A DNA stretch of 64,000 bases from the NCBI GenBank assembly GCA_947644195.1, contig CANRZB010000010.1, forward strand, positions 25,781 through 89,780. The letters are read 5' to 3'. The stretch is from an uncultured Clostridium sp. (lineage in GTDB: Bacteria > Bacillota > Clostridia > Lachnospirales > Lachnospiraceae). A program made the translations under genes and the position numbers. Below the pieces are notes generated by a model. That model was not told where the DNA came from. It made no database searches and saw only the letters and a program-made list of their open reading frames with translations. Positions 34,363-43,683 of the stretch are shown here, piece after piece (within the stretch, counting starts at the first letter, position 1; every line of letters starts with the position of its first letter).

Positions 34363-35601
34363 ATGAAATATTATTATCCCGATTATTTTGACGCGTTCCA
34401 ATGTGTTCCGGGCAAAGACTGTCCAGATAGCTGCTGTATCCGATGGCAGATTGTTGTGGATCCTGAGACTTTGCAGAAATATAAGCAGATCGGTGGAGAA
34501 CTGGGCAGGCGTATGTCGGAAAAGATTGACGCAAAGACTGGAAAAATCGCTCCACATGGCTGTGACCACCGCTGTGAATTTCTCAATGAAGATAATCTTT
34601 GTGATATCGTGTTGGAACTGGGGGAGGAGTACCTGTGTGAGACTTGCCATACTCATCCCAGACATGAAGAAGTGTACCCGAATGTCCGGGAAAGATCACT
34701 TGCCCTCACTTGCCCGATCTTTTGCAGGCAGTTGTTGCTGCGTCAGGAGCCGGTTCAGATTTTGCAACGGGAGGAAAATAGTAAAAAGGAACATGACCGT
34801 TTCTTTGACTGGAAGTTGTTCCAGGTGTTGCTGCGCACCAGAGACAGTTTGCTACATGTGGCAGGCAACCGGAAATTATCTATTGCGGAGCGGATGATTA
34901 CTGTGCTCGGCCTGGGACACGATGTGGAATCCCGTATCCGCAAACGTTCTCTGCGGAAACAGGGGGGATGGTGGCAGAATATTTTCCCCTCCTATCCAGA
35001 TTTTACGGAACAGGAATTTTGGGAGCTACGGCAGATCCGCAGACAATATCGCAGTCATCATGTATTTTCCAGAGTGGAGCAGCGATTGGATGAAATTATC
35101 TACGATGAAAAATATTTTCGCCAGGAATCGGAAGAATCGGCACAGACCATTATGACAAATATGATTTTTGCCTTAAGTACAATGGAAGCTCTGCGTCCTG
35201 ACTGGCCGGAATATTTACAGAGTGTGTTAAATATGCGGGAGGAGATGACCCGGGAGGAATCCGCCGATTGGATGGAGCAGTACCATGCCTGGGAAGATGA
35301 GATTCCGTTGGAGCAGATGCTGGTGTATTTCCTGTATGTCTACTGTTGCAGCAGTGTATATGATGGGCAGCTTTTGGCAAAATGTAAGATGGCAGTGGTC
35401 AATGTCATGCTGATTCGGGAATTATGGTTTATGAAGTGGTATGAAAATGACCAAAGTTTAACGATTGAGGAACAAGCGGAGATTGCGCACTGGTATGTGC
35501 GCGAGATTGAAAACTCTGATGAGAATATGGAGCAATGGGATAGTCTCATGCAGCGCAACCCAAGGTTTGCCTTAAAAAAACTACTCAAGATTTTGCGGTA
35601 A
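34363..35601 (+). CDS. FliB-like protein (flagellin lysine N-methylase family)
   Basis: This 412-residue protein shows the Cys-rich N-terminal signature of FliB: YFDAFQCVPGKDCPDSCC near residues 8-22, CDHRCEFL and LCDI near 66-80, and CETCHTHPR near 92-100. Such a set of cysteines suggests a metal or Fe-S centre. FliB methylates lysines of flagellin in Salmonella. There is no flagellar gene in this window. Here it precedes dltA by only 12 bases, so it appears to be part of the dlt transcription unit, which raises another substrate as a possibility. The family call is good; the substrate is unknown. Confidence 0.82.
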   Translation: MKYYYPDYFDAFQCVPGKDCPDSCCIRWQIVVDPETLQKYKQIGGELGRRMSEKIDAKTGKIAPHGCDHRCEFLNEDNLCDIVLELGEEYLCETCHTHPRHEEVYPNVRERSLALTCPIFCRQLLLRQEPVQILQREENSKKEHDRFFDWKLFQVLLRTRDSLLHVAGNRKLSIAERMITVLGLGHDVESRIRKRSLRKQGGWWQNIFPSYPDFTEQEFWELRQIRRQYRSHHVFSRVEQRLDEIIYDEKYFRQESEESAQTIMTNMIFALSTMEALRPDWPEYLQSVLNMREEMTREESADWMEQYHAWEDEIPLEQMLVYFLYVYCCSSVYDGQLLAKCKMAVVNVMLIRELWFMKWYENDQSLTIEEQAEIAHWYVREIENSDENMEQWDSLMQRNPRFALKKLLKILR

Positions 35602-35616
35602 GAAAAGAGGAGAATG

Positions 35617-37170
35617 ATGCAGACGAATGTACTGGAATATATAGAAGAAACTGTGCAGAGACTGCCGAATAAGGTAGCGTTTGCGGATGAGGAGACCGCA
35701 TTGACGTTCCAAGAACTGTATGACAGGATTCGGGGGATTGGTTCTCGGTTAGCGGCTATGGGATCATTTCGGGAACCCGTCATTGTGTATATGAAAAAGT
35801 CTCCCGATACCATTTCTGCGTTTTTTGGGGTTATTGCCAGCGGTTGTTTCTATGTTCCGATTGATGAGGAAATGCCCCGAAGAAGAATCGAACTGATCCT
35901 GGAAAATACACAGGCAAACTATTTGATCTATGATGACAGCACACAGCAGAGAGCTGAGGAACTAGGATTTCCGGGAGCTATGATTTCCTATCAGGACTGC
36001 TTACAGACAGAAATTGACGATCAGGCATTGTCGTGGATCCGAGAGCAGGCGTTGGACGTAGATCCGATCTATGTATTGTTTACCTCCGGTTCTACAGGGG
36101 TTCCCAAAGGAGTTGTGGGGCATCATCGTGGGGTAATTGATTATATAGAGAGTTTATCGGAAACATTGGGCTTTGGGGAAGAGACAATTTTTGGAAACCA
36201 GACGCCACTGTATTTGGATGCCTGTATGAAAGAGATATATCCAACCATGAAATTTGGCGCTACGACCTGGTTGATTCCGCGGGAATATTTTATGTTCCCG
36301 GTTAAATTAGTGGAATATCTGAACCAAAATAAAATAAATACCATTTGCTGGGTTGTTTCAGCATTGACAATGATCTCTGCATTTGGTACTTTTGATACGA
36401 TAATACCGAAATATCTGCACACAATTGCCTTTGGCAGCGAAGTATTTCCGGTCAGACAGTTTAACCTGTGGAAAACTACATTACCGCAGGCAGAGTTCTA
36501 TAATTTGTATGGACCTACTGAGGCTACGGGGATGAGCTGCTATTACCATGCGGATCGGTTGTTTGAAGATCGGGAAGCCATTCCGGCAGGAAAACCTTTC
36601 CGTAATACACAGATTTTGCTGTTGGATGCTGAGGGGCAGCAGATCGCAGAGGGAGAGACCGGGGAAATCTGTATCCGGGGAACCTGTCTGGCACATGGAT
36701 ATTATCGCAATCCAGAAAAGACAGCGGAGGTATTTACACAGAATCCTTGTATGCCAGGCTGTTCGGACCGAATCTATCATACGGGAGATCTGGGGCGTTT
36801 GGATGAACACGGAGACCTGGTTTTTGTGTCCAGACAGGATCATCAGATCAAACATATGGGACATCGGATTGAACTGGGCGAGATTGAAGCAGATGTATCT
36901 TTGATTGATGGTGTAAAAAGTTGTTGCTGTATCTTTATCCAAGAGAGCAAAAAAATGGTTTTGTTTTATGTCGGGGATGTCGATAAGCGTAGTGTGACAC
37001 AGCAGCTCAAGGAGCGGCTGCCAAGATATATGGTGCCCAATGCAATTTTGCAGATGGAGAGTTTGCCACTGACGGCAAATGGCAAAATGGACCGTTTCGC
37101 CATGCAGACAATATATGAAAATAGAAAAAAAGGATCCAGGCGGAAGAGCGCTTCCGTTTCAATACAATAA
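35617..37170 (+). CDS. dltA: D-alanine--poly(phosphoribitol) ligase subunit 1 (DltA)
   Basis: DltA activates D-alanine with ATP and loads it on the carrier DltC, the first step of D-alanylation of teichoic acids. The 517 residues have the adenylation core LFTSGSTGVPKG (near 152), YNLYGPTEATG (near 295), TGDLGR (near 390) and the catalytic lysine in NGKMD near the C-terminus. I take ATG 35617 over 35614 because GAGGAG ends one base before the latter. It is followed 19 bases later by dltC. Confidence 0.95.
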   Translation: MQTNVLEYIEETVQRLPNKVAFADEETALTFQELYDRIRGIGSRLAAMGSFREPVIVYMKKSPDTISAFFGVIASGCFYVPIDEEMPRRRIELILENTQANYLIYDDSTQQRAEELGFPGAMISYQDCLQTEIDDQALSWIREQALDVDPIYVLFTSGSTGVPKGVVGHHRGVIDYIESLSETLGFGEETIFGNQTPLYLDACMKEIYPTMKFGATTWLIPREYFMFPVKLVEYLNQNKINTICWVVSALTMISAFGTFDTIIPKYLHTIAFGSEVFPVRQFNLWKTTLPQAEFYNLYGPTEATGMSCYYHADRLFEDREAIPAGKPFRNTQILLLDAEGQQIAEGETGEICIRGTCLAHGYYRNPEKTAEVFTQNPCMPGCSDRIYHTGDLGRLDEHGDLVFVSRQDHQIKHMGHRIELGEIEADVSLIDGVKSCCCIFIQESKKMVLFYVGDVDKRSVTQQLKERLPRYMVPNAILQMESLPLTANGKMDRFAMQTIYENRKKGSRRKSASVSIQ

Positions 37171-37189
37171 GGAAAGAGAGGACAAAATA

Positions 37190-37435
37190 ATGGATGTAGA
37201 AGAAATCAGAGAAATTATCCTGGGGATTTTACAGGAGCTTCATGAGGACATTGATTTTGAAGCAGAGGAAAAGATGGTGGATGACAAGATCCTGGATTCC
37301 TTTGATTTGGTTACATTAGTTACTGAATTGGGGGAAGAATTCGATGTAGAAATTACTGCCAAGGATTTTGTGGCGGAGAATTTTAATTCCCTGGATACAC
37401 TGTCCAGTATGATTGCACGTTTGTTGGATGAATAA
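37190..37435 (+). CDS. dltC: D-alanyl carrier protein (DltC)
   Basis: An 81-residue acyl-carrier-type protein. The phosphopantetheine attachment Ser lies in DSFDLV (near residue 39). It carries activated D-alanine from DltA to the membrane protein DltB. The start at 37190 fits the family length; an in-frame start at 37079 lies inside dltA. The order dltA-dltC-dltB-dltD differs from the dltABCD order of bacilli and streptococci. Confidence 0.95.
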   Translation: MDVEEIREIILGILQELHEDIDFEAEEKMVDDKILDSFDLVTLVTELGEEFDVEITAKDFVAENFNSLDTLSSMIARLLDE

Positions 37436-37477
37436 CGAAACGTTCCTGGATACAAATGAGATTAGGAGGAGGGGTAC

Positions 37478-39085
37478 GTGTTTGTTTCATACGGATTTAT
37501 AGCGTTTTTATGCATTTTGTTCGTGCTGTATTATCTGTTGCCGGGGAAGTGCCAGTGGATATTGCTTTTATGTGCCAATTTTCTGTTTTATTTTTCAGCG
37601 GGAAGATGGTATCCTTTGTTTATTTTAGTCACGTCCCTGACGGTATACTGGACTGGCAGGATGCTTGGACGTCTGGACGGACAATGGGATGCCTATCTTG
37701 GGGATATTCGATCTGGAAGAACAGAAAAGCCTTCCAGAGAACAGAAAAAAGCTTTGAAAGCAACAGTCAATCGCAGGAAGAAAGGTTGGATGCTACTATG
37801 CCTCTTTCTGAACCTGGGGATTCTGGCAGTTCTCAAATATACGAATTTTGTGGTGGATAATATCAATACGGTACGATCCTCCCTGCATATTCAGGGGGAG
37901 GCATTGCCGTATCTGCAATTGGTGGTACCGCTGGGGATCTCGTTCTATACGTTTCAAGCCGTCAGCTATCTCTTAGATGTTTATTGGAACAAAATAGAAC
38001 CACAGCGTAATGTCTTGAAATTTACGCTGTATGTGAGTTTTTTTCCACAGCTGATCCAGGGGCCGATCAGCCGTTACCAGGATATGGCGCCGAGCCTGTA
38101 TGCCAGCCATGCGTTTGACTGGAAACAGGTGCGTTTTGGCTTGGAGCGGATTCTGTGGGGATATTTCAAAAAATTAGTGATTGCAGACCGTATCAGTGTT
38201 GCCGTCAGTATGTTGATGAGTGATCCTGAGTATTATACCGGGGTGTATGTCTTGATTGGCATGTTGTTCTATGCGGCACAGCTCTATGCGGATTTTACCG
38301 GGGGTATTGATATCACGATAGGAATAGCACAGGTGTTTGGAGTCCATTTGCAAGAGAATTTTATTCGACCGTTCTTCTCCAAAAATATCATTGAATATTG
38401 GAGAAGGTGGCATATCAGTATGGGGACCTGGTTTCGGGATTATGTTTTCTACCCATGTAGTATTAGCAAGCCGATGAAAGCAGTGACCTCCTGGACGAAA
38501 AAACATTTTGGAATGGGGGGCGCCAGAAGGGTTGCCATTTATATAGCAACGTTCCTAACCTGGTTTGCTACGGGAATCTGGCATGGTGCAGACTGGCATT
38601 TCATTGTCTGGGGAATCGCAAATGGTGTTATTATTATGATAACCGGAGAGCTGGAACCACTGTATGCGAAATTCCATGACCATTTTCCCAGACTGGTAAA
38701 TACCTGGGCTTACCGTGCTTTTCAGATTATCCGTACCTTTTTACTATTGTGCTGTCTGCGGCTATTGGATACCTATGCCAGCGTGAGGCTTGCGGCACGA
38801 CAGTTTCTACATATGTTTACAGAGTTTTGGAAAACCCCGGTCAATTTTCAGGAATTGACGGATCTTGGCTTGACAGGAGCAGACTACCTGGTCTTGCTGT
38901 TTGGAGTGCTTTTATTGTTTAGCGTCAGTATGTACGGCAGGGATGGCAGTGTCCGGGAAAAGATATCACGCAAGCCGTATTTCGTGCGTTACGCAGTCTT
39001 TGTTCTCCTGTTTTTTGCCGTACTGCTTCTGGGCAGTTATGGTGTAGGATTCGATGCACAGCAGTTTATCTACAATCAGTTTTAG
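37478..39085 (+). CDS. dltB: D-alanyl transfer membrane protein DltB (MBOAT family)
   Basis: DltB is a membrane-bound O-acyltransferase that passes D-alanine from DltC across the membrane. The start is GTG with GGAGGAGGGG three bases upstream. The 535 residues have about ten transmembrane segments, the MBOAT motifs FFPQLIQGPISRY (near 180) and a catalytic histidine in TGIWHGADWHFIVWG (near 365). The protein is longer than the ~400 residues usual in bacilli, with an extra C-terminal transmembrane region. Confidence 0.93.
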   Translation: MFVSYGFIAFLCILFVLYYLLPGKCQWILLLCANFLFYFSAGRWYPLFILVTSLTVYWTGRMLGRLDGQWDAYLGDIRSGRTEKPSREQKKALKATVNRRKKGWMLLCLFLNLGILAVLKYTNFVVDNINTVRSSLHIQGEALPYLQLVVPLGISFYTFQAVSYLLDVYWNKIEPQRNVLKFTLYVSFFPQLIQGPISRYQDMAPSLYASHAFDWKQVRFGLERILWGYFKKLVIADRISVAVSMLMSDPEYYTGVYVLIGMLFYAAQLYADFTGGIDITIGIAQVFGVHLQENFIRPFFSKNIIEYWRRWHISMGTWFRDYVFYPCSISKPMKAVTSWTKKHFGMGGARRVAIYIATFLTWFATGIWHGADWHFIVWGIANGVIIMITGELEPLYAKFHDHFPRLVNTWAYRAFQIIRTFLLLCCLRLLDTYASVRLAARQFLHMFTEFWKTPVNFQELTDLGLTGADYLVLLFGVLLLFSVSMYGRDGSVREKISRKPYFVRYAVFVLLFFAVLLLGSYGVGFDAQQFIYNQF

Positions 39086-39176
39086 GGATTTAGCTATTAT
39101 GGAGGATAAAAATTTGTCCCGAATTGATAGAAATATACTGTACCGGTAAAGCGTTACGATAGACGAATAGGAGACA

Positions 39177-40517
39177 ATGATGAAACGATGGAGGAAAATA
39201 GGAATTCCGTTTATTTCAGTTCTTTGTGTGCTGCTTCTTTTTCTGGGATTCCAGCGTCTGGTGGAGCCGAAATACGATGGCAGGGATGAGATGCCACTGG
39301 AGGGGAATTTCACAGCAGAGTATTATCAGGAAACGACAGAGCATGATGTCATTATGGTAGGGGACTGTGAGGTATATGAGAATATTGACCCGATGGTTTT
39401 GTGGAAGGAGTATGGCATAACCAGCTATATCCGTGGCAATGCGCAGCAGTTGACATGGCAGTCCTATTATCTGTTAGAAGATACGCTCAAGCGGGAAAAA
39501 CCAAAGGCTGTGATTTATAATGTGCAGGCGTTGGTGCATGCAGAACCAGAACGAGAAACTTATAACCGGATGACGTTAGATGGATTAAAATGGTCCAAAA
39601 CCAAATGGGATGCGATTCGTGCCTCTATGTGTGAGGGTGAAAAAATGGTAGATTATATTTTCCCACTGCTTCGCTATCATTCTCGGATTTTGTCATTAAA
39701 CCGCAGTGATTTGAAATATTACTGGCGGCCAAAAAAAGTAGCGCATAACGGTTACTATATGCGGATAGACGTTTTGCCTGCCAGCGAATCCGATGTGGCA
39801 GATCCGTCATGGCTGTTGGGAGAGGATACAGAGCCAGAAGAAACCGATGGAGCAGGAGAAACCGAAGAAGACGGAGACCTCTGGGAAATGATGGAGGAGG
39901 AAGAAGCCGTTTTGGAGGAGGATGCAGAGCCAGGAGAAACCGATGGAACAGGAGAAACCGAAGAAGACGGAGACCTCTGGGAAATGATGGAGGAGGAAGA
40001 AGCCGTTTCGGAGGAAGATGCAGAGCCTGAGAGTTCAAATCGTTCTGAGGGAACGGAGAGTGCTGGAAAAGGAAAGGATGCCGGAAAAACGTTTGGCAGT
40101 GATCCAATGAAGTATCTGGATAAAATGAGAGAGCTCTGCGAGGAGCGGGGTATTTCATTGATTCTGATGAAAGCGCCAAGTTTGTCGCCGATCTGGTATG
40201 ACTCTGAAAATCAGCAAGTGTTGGATTATGCAGCAAAATATCATTTGCCATATATCAATTTTTATGATTTACTAAAAGAGACCGATATTAATTATGAAAC
40301 CGATACTTACGATGGCGGATTACATATGAACCGCAATGGAGCCGGGAAACTATCCAGATATCTGGGTAAGGTTCTGACGGATCAATATGGTATCAAGGAT
40401 CACAGGAAGGATGCCGGGCTTGCAGAAATATATCGACAGAAGTATCAATTCTATGAGGAAATGATACAGGCGCAGCAGGCTGAACTGGACCGCTATGGTG
40501 AGATTCGGAGTTATTAA
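39177..40517 (+). CDS. dltD: DltD-like SGNH-type protein with acidic repeat insertion
   Basis: This 446-residue protein has a signal anchor (about 9-25) and two halves of an SGNH-like domain. The nucleophile block reads MVGDCEVYEN (near residue 60), with Cys where Ser is usual in GDS. The C-terminal block DGGLHMNRNGAGK (near 380) carries the Asp-His pair. An insert of very acidic sequence at about 218-285 contains two near-identical 32-residue units (GDLWEMMEEEEAV). DltD finishes D-alanine transfer to teichoic acid outside the cell. Position as the last dlt gene supports the call. Confidence 0.8.
   Translation: MMKRWRKIGIPFISVLCVLLLFLGFQRLVEPKYDGRDEMPLEGNFTAEYYQETTEHDVIMVGDCEVYENIDPMVLWKEYGITSYIRGNAQQLTWQSYYLLEDTLKREKPKAVIYNVQALVHAEPERETYNRMTLDGLKWSKTKWDAIRASMCEGEKMVDYIFPLLRYHSRILSLNRSDLKYYWRPKKVAHNGYYMRIDVLPASESDVADPSWLLGEDTEPEETDGAGETEEDGDLWEMMEEEEAVLEEDAEPGETDGTGETEEDGDLWEMMEEEEAVSEEDAEPESSNRSEGTESAGKGKDAGKTFGSDPMKYLDKMRELCEERGISLILMKAPSLSPIWYDSENQQVLDYAAKYHLPYINFYDLLKETDINYETDTYDGGLHMNRNGAGKLSRYLGKVLTDQYGIKDHRKDAGLAEIYRQKYQFYEEMIQAQQAELDRYGEIRSY
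39829..40024 (+). repeat. 96-bp tandem duplication inside dltD
   Basis: Two near-identical 96-bp units (the second begins about 39925) differ at a few bases. The unit keeps frame (32 codons) and encodes an acidic linker in the DltD-like protein. Confidence 0.85.
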
Positions 40518-40532
40518 ATAAGGAGGAATAGG

Positions 40533-41051
40533 ATGAAAACGGGATTCAAAAGAATGATGGCAGTAGTCATGACAACCGCAGTTGTGGTCACAGGTCTGGC
40601 CGTTCCACGGGAGACACAGGCCAAATCAGCGGGTTATCTCTTTAAGTATAAGGGGGTATCGGTGTCAGCAGACAGTGCGGCTAAGAAACTGATCAGTAAA
40701 GCGGGGAAACCGCAGAAGAAACAGGTTAAAAAGAGTTGTGCCTATGATGGAAAAGACCGTATCTATCAGTATAAGGATTTTTGGCTCTCCACGTATTCTA
40801 AGACGAATGATGGCCCGGAATATGTACAGCAGATCAAATTCCGCAATGCCAAGGTCAAAACCAAAGAGGGGATCAAGATTGGGAGCAAAGAGGCTAACAT
40901 CGTCAAGAAATATGGCAAAGGTTATGATCAAACGGACAAGTTAATTAGTAATGCTTATGTATACAAAAAAGGAAATTGTACCTTAAAATTATCTGTCAAA
41001 AATGGTAAGGTTTCCGGGATTGTCTATTTGCAGACTAAGGTTAAGAAATAA
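40533..41051 (+). CDS. Small secreted protein next to dlt, unknown function
   Basis: This 172-residue protein has a signal peptide (cut near AKS at about 32) and a basic, Lys-rich mature part with pairs of short beta-like segments (YDGKDRIYQYKDFWL; KVSGIVYLQTKVKK). AGGAGG precedes the ATG, and it begins 16 bases after dltD, so it is probably in the same operon. The basic mature protein could bind anionic wall polymers, but that is inference. I do not recognise a named family. Confidence 0.6.
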   Translation: MKTGFKRMMAVVMTTAVVVTGLAVPRETQAKSAGYLFKYKGVSVSADSAAKKLISKAGKPQKKQVKKSCAYDGKDRIYQYKDFWLSTYSKTNDGPEYVQQIKFRNAKVKTKEGIKIGSKEANIVKKYGKGYDQTDKLISNAYVYKKGNCTLKLSVKNGKVSGIVYLQTKVKK

Positions 41052-41072
41052 AATACGGGAGATGAGTTAAGA

Positions 41073-42701
41073 ATGAAGAAAACAGGCAGTGTTTGGTTGG
41101 TATTACTGGCTGCAGTTCTCTTTTCCTGTACAGGAAATTGTACACGGACCGCAGAAGCCAAGACCGTCAAGGCATCTATTCCGGTGAAACAGATCGCTGT
41201 TGGAAAACAGATTGTTATCCGTTCTGGAACAGAGCAGGTTCGTTACCAAAGCAGCGATTCTACGATCGCTTCTGTCAGCGCCCAGGGAGTCGTTACCGGA
41301 AAACGGCCGGGGCAGGTCAAAATTATTGTGAAACGCCAGGGATATGAGTCCAGGGAACTTTCTCTAAAAGTGCGGGCCGCCAAGGGAAAACCGTCATTAG
41401 AGGTGGCATTGGATGAGGTGCGCCTGCAGGCAGTAAAAATGAAGAAGACGGGGGATCATCGTTATCAATATTCGGCCGTGGTTCACAATACTGCAAAAAA
41501 AGGGAAAATTGTCAAGATTGAGTATTATTACCGGATTCGGGTGCAGGAACCGCTATCCGTGTCCGGGCAGGGGAAAACGGCGATCCATTCCAACAAAACT
41601 GGGATAACTAAAAATACGGAATCGCTGAAAAAGACGGGAGATCCAACGGGAAAGCCGACTTCGGGAGTGACAGCTTCGCCGTTACCAGTTGCTACCGCAA
41701 CACCACCCTCTGTTCCTGTAACGCCGAAACCAACAGCAAAGCAGGAACCCAAGGTGGTATGGGCAACAAAGGATAAAACGGTGGTGTTGTCAGCCAAAAA
41801 TATTAAGGCGAAGAAAAAATCTGCCCGGATCCGTTGCGAGGGCGATGCATCCGGAAAAATCAGTGCAATGCAGCTGACACAGATTAAACTGTATACAAAA
41901 GAAGCCGTATACACGTATCAAGTGTCTCAGAAAAAGGGGACATTGCGATGGAGTGACATGGATCTGACCGGGCCGGTTATCTCAGGCTGGGTAGGAAAGA
42001 AAAGCTGTTACCAGGGTGAGCCGATCTGGTTATGTTATTCCGATCAGAAAAACACGTATCATTTCAAGGACCATGTCAAGGCAGTCGATGCCAGAGATGG
42101 TAAAGTGCCAGTATCGGTTGATACCAGTCGAATCCGCTGGAATAAAGAGGGGATCTATAAGGTATACTATACCGCCAAAGATAAGGCTGGCAATAAGACC
42201 AAGGCTTGGGCTAAAGTACAGCTCTTGAAACCGGGTGCGGCGGAGCAGTTTGCCGATATTATTCTGGAAAACAAGATCCAGTCAGGGTCTGACGAGAAGA
42301 AGTTGAGGAAAATTTATCAGTATGTGCAGGGAAACTGTTCTTATACAGGCACGGGTGGACACAAGGATTGGCGTGTCGAGGCTGCCAATGGAATTCGTAA
42401 CCACAGCGGGGATTGTTTTACTTATTATTCCGTTGCAAAGCTATTGATAACCCGGGCGGGTATTCCGCATATTATGGTTCGGCGGTATCCAGAACGCGCC
42501 GGCAACAATCACTGGTGGAATCTGGTGTATGTCAGGGGGGGATGGTATCATTTTGATACAACGCCAAGAACCAGAAAAGGCAATTTCTGTCTAATGACAG
42601 ACGAGCAGCTGCATATGTATAGCACCGGATCTACGTTCCGTTTCCAGGAAGAATTATATCCGAAACGGGCGAAAAAGAAGATTAGTCCGAATCCGGTCTG
42701 A
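41073..42701 (+). CDS. Secreted transglutaminase-like protein with Ig-like domains
   Basis: This 542-residue protein has a signal peptide (1-29), a BIG2-like Ig domain (about 35-105, SSDSTIASVSAQGVVTGKRPG), a Thr/Pro-rich linker (about 180-225), a second Ig-like part (about 310-385) and a C-terminal transglutaminase-like domain. The Cys-His-Asp triad is intact: C448 (GDCFTYYSVA), H480 (NNHWWNLV) and D495 (YHFDTTPR). Such domains act as cysteine proteases or cross-linkers outside the cell. It follows the small secreted gene by 21 bases at the end of the dlt cluster, so it may act on wall proteins. Confidence 0.85.
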   Translation: MKKTGSVWLVLLAAVLFSCTGNCTRTAEAKTVKASIPVKQIAVGKQIVIRSGTEQVRYQSSDSTIASVSAQGVVTGKRPGQVKIIVKRQGYESRELSLKVRAAKGKPSLEVALDEVRLQAVKMKKTGDHRYQYSAVVHNTAKKGKIVKIEYYYRIRVQEPLSVSGQGKTAIHSNKTGITKNTESLKKTGDPTGKPTSGVTASPLPVATATPPSVPVTPKPTAKQEPKVVWATKDKTVVLSAKNIKAKKKSARIRCEGDASGKISAMQLTQIKLYTKEAVYTYQVSQKKGTLRWSDMDLTGPVISGWVGKKSCYQGEPIWLCYSDQKNTYHFKDHVKAVDARDGKVPVSVDTSRIRWNKEGIYKVYYTAKDKAGNKTKAWAKVQLLKPGAAEQFADIILENKIQSGSDEKKLRKIYQYVQGNCSYTGTGGHKDWRVEAANGIRNHSGDCFTYYSVAKLLITRAGIPHIMVRRYPERAGNNHWWNLVYVRGGWYHFDTTPRTRKGNFCLMTDEQLHMYSTGSTFRFQEELYPKRAKKKISPNPV

Positions 42702-42872
42702 TGAATTCATCTGGTAGCGATTGCAAATTATTTTGCTGGACGGGGAGTACGAATCTAATATTTTAGTAACACGCAACGAGGCGGTGTACAGAAAGGGCAT
42801 CATGCATGCATTGAATCTGTCATCGCCTTGTTCTGCTTGAAAGGAATCAACCATCAGAGAAAGGAGACAACG

Positions 42873-43622
42873 ATGAAGACAATTGGAGTAATTGGAGGGC
42901 TGGGGCCGATGGCTACGGCCTATTATCTGGAGCTGATTGCCCGTATGACGGATGCAGCTCGGGATCAGGAGCATCCCAGGATCTATATGCTCAGTCTGCC
43001 GGATATCCCTGACAGGACAGCATATATTTTAGGGAAGTCTAAGGAAAATCCTTCTCCGGTACTTTCCGGGGTGGCGCAGGAATTGCAGGAATTGGGAGCT
43101 CAGCTCATAACGATTCCATGTATTACAGCGCATTATTATTATCATGATCTGGCAGAAACATTAGCGGTTCCAGTGATTCATCTGCCCCGTGTTCTTGCGC
43201 GGGATGTGGCGGAGAAAGGAATACGCCGGGTTGGGCTGCTGGCTACCACAGGGACGATTCAGAGCCGGGTACTGGAGAGAGAGTTTGAGGCAGCCGGGGT
43301 ACAGGTTTTGGCGCCGGATGCGGCCAGACAGGAAAAAGTGATGCAGATCATTTACGAGCAGCTTAAAAAGGGAATTCCGGTACATTGGGAAATGTTTTAT
43401 GAAGTTGCGGCTTCCCTGCAGGAACAAGGGGCGGAACGTTTGATACTGGGATGTACGGAGTTGCCTTTGCTGAAACGGGATATGGGACAAGTAGCGCATC
43501 GGAAAGTAGGACATATCCTGATGCGGGATTGTGTCGATGTGCTTGAGGTATTGGCACAGCATGCGATAGTAGAAGCAGAGGCGCCGTTAAAAGAGGAATA
43601 TACAGATGTAATTTACAAGTAA
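42873..43622 (+). CDS. Aspartate/glutamate racemase family protein
   Basis: This 249-residue cytoplasmic enzyme uses two cysteines to invert the alpha carbon of an amino acid without cofactor. Both are visible: C83 in IPCITAH and C194 in LGCTELPLL, along with the N-terminal IGVIGGLGPMAT. The start at 42873 has AAAGGAG upstream; an in-frame start at 42828 lacks one. It most resembles aspartate racemases. Located between wall-related genes, it could supply a D-amino acid for the envelope, but the substrate is not shown by the sequence. Confidence 0.88.
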   Translation: MKTIGVIGGLGPMATAYYLELIARMTDAARDQEHPRIYMLSLPDIPDRTAYILGKSKENPSPVLSGVAQELQELGAQLITIPCITAHYYYHDLAETLAVPVIHLPRVLARDVAEKGIRRVGLLATTGTIQSRVLEREFEAAGVQVLAPDAARQEKVMQIIYEQLKKGIPVHWEMFYEVAASLQEQGAERLILGCTELPLLKRDMGQVAHRKVGHILMRDCVDVLEVLAQHAIVEAEAPLKEEYTDVIYK

Positions 43623-43683
43623 TGGTAAATGGAGTATACTGTTTTTAGTAGGAGAAGATAGAGAAAGACGCAGGAGGTAGCGG

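Noticed and set aside
39829..40024. CRISPR-like array
   Set aside because: There are only two copies, adjacent, without spacers, and they lie in frame inside dltD.
39625..40251. Minus-strand frame of 208 codons within dltD
   Set aside because: It is a mirror of the acidic tandem repeat on the plus strand; the Pro/Leu-rich translation is an artefact.
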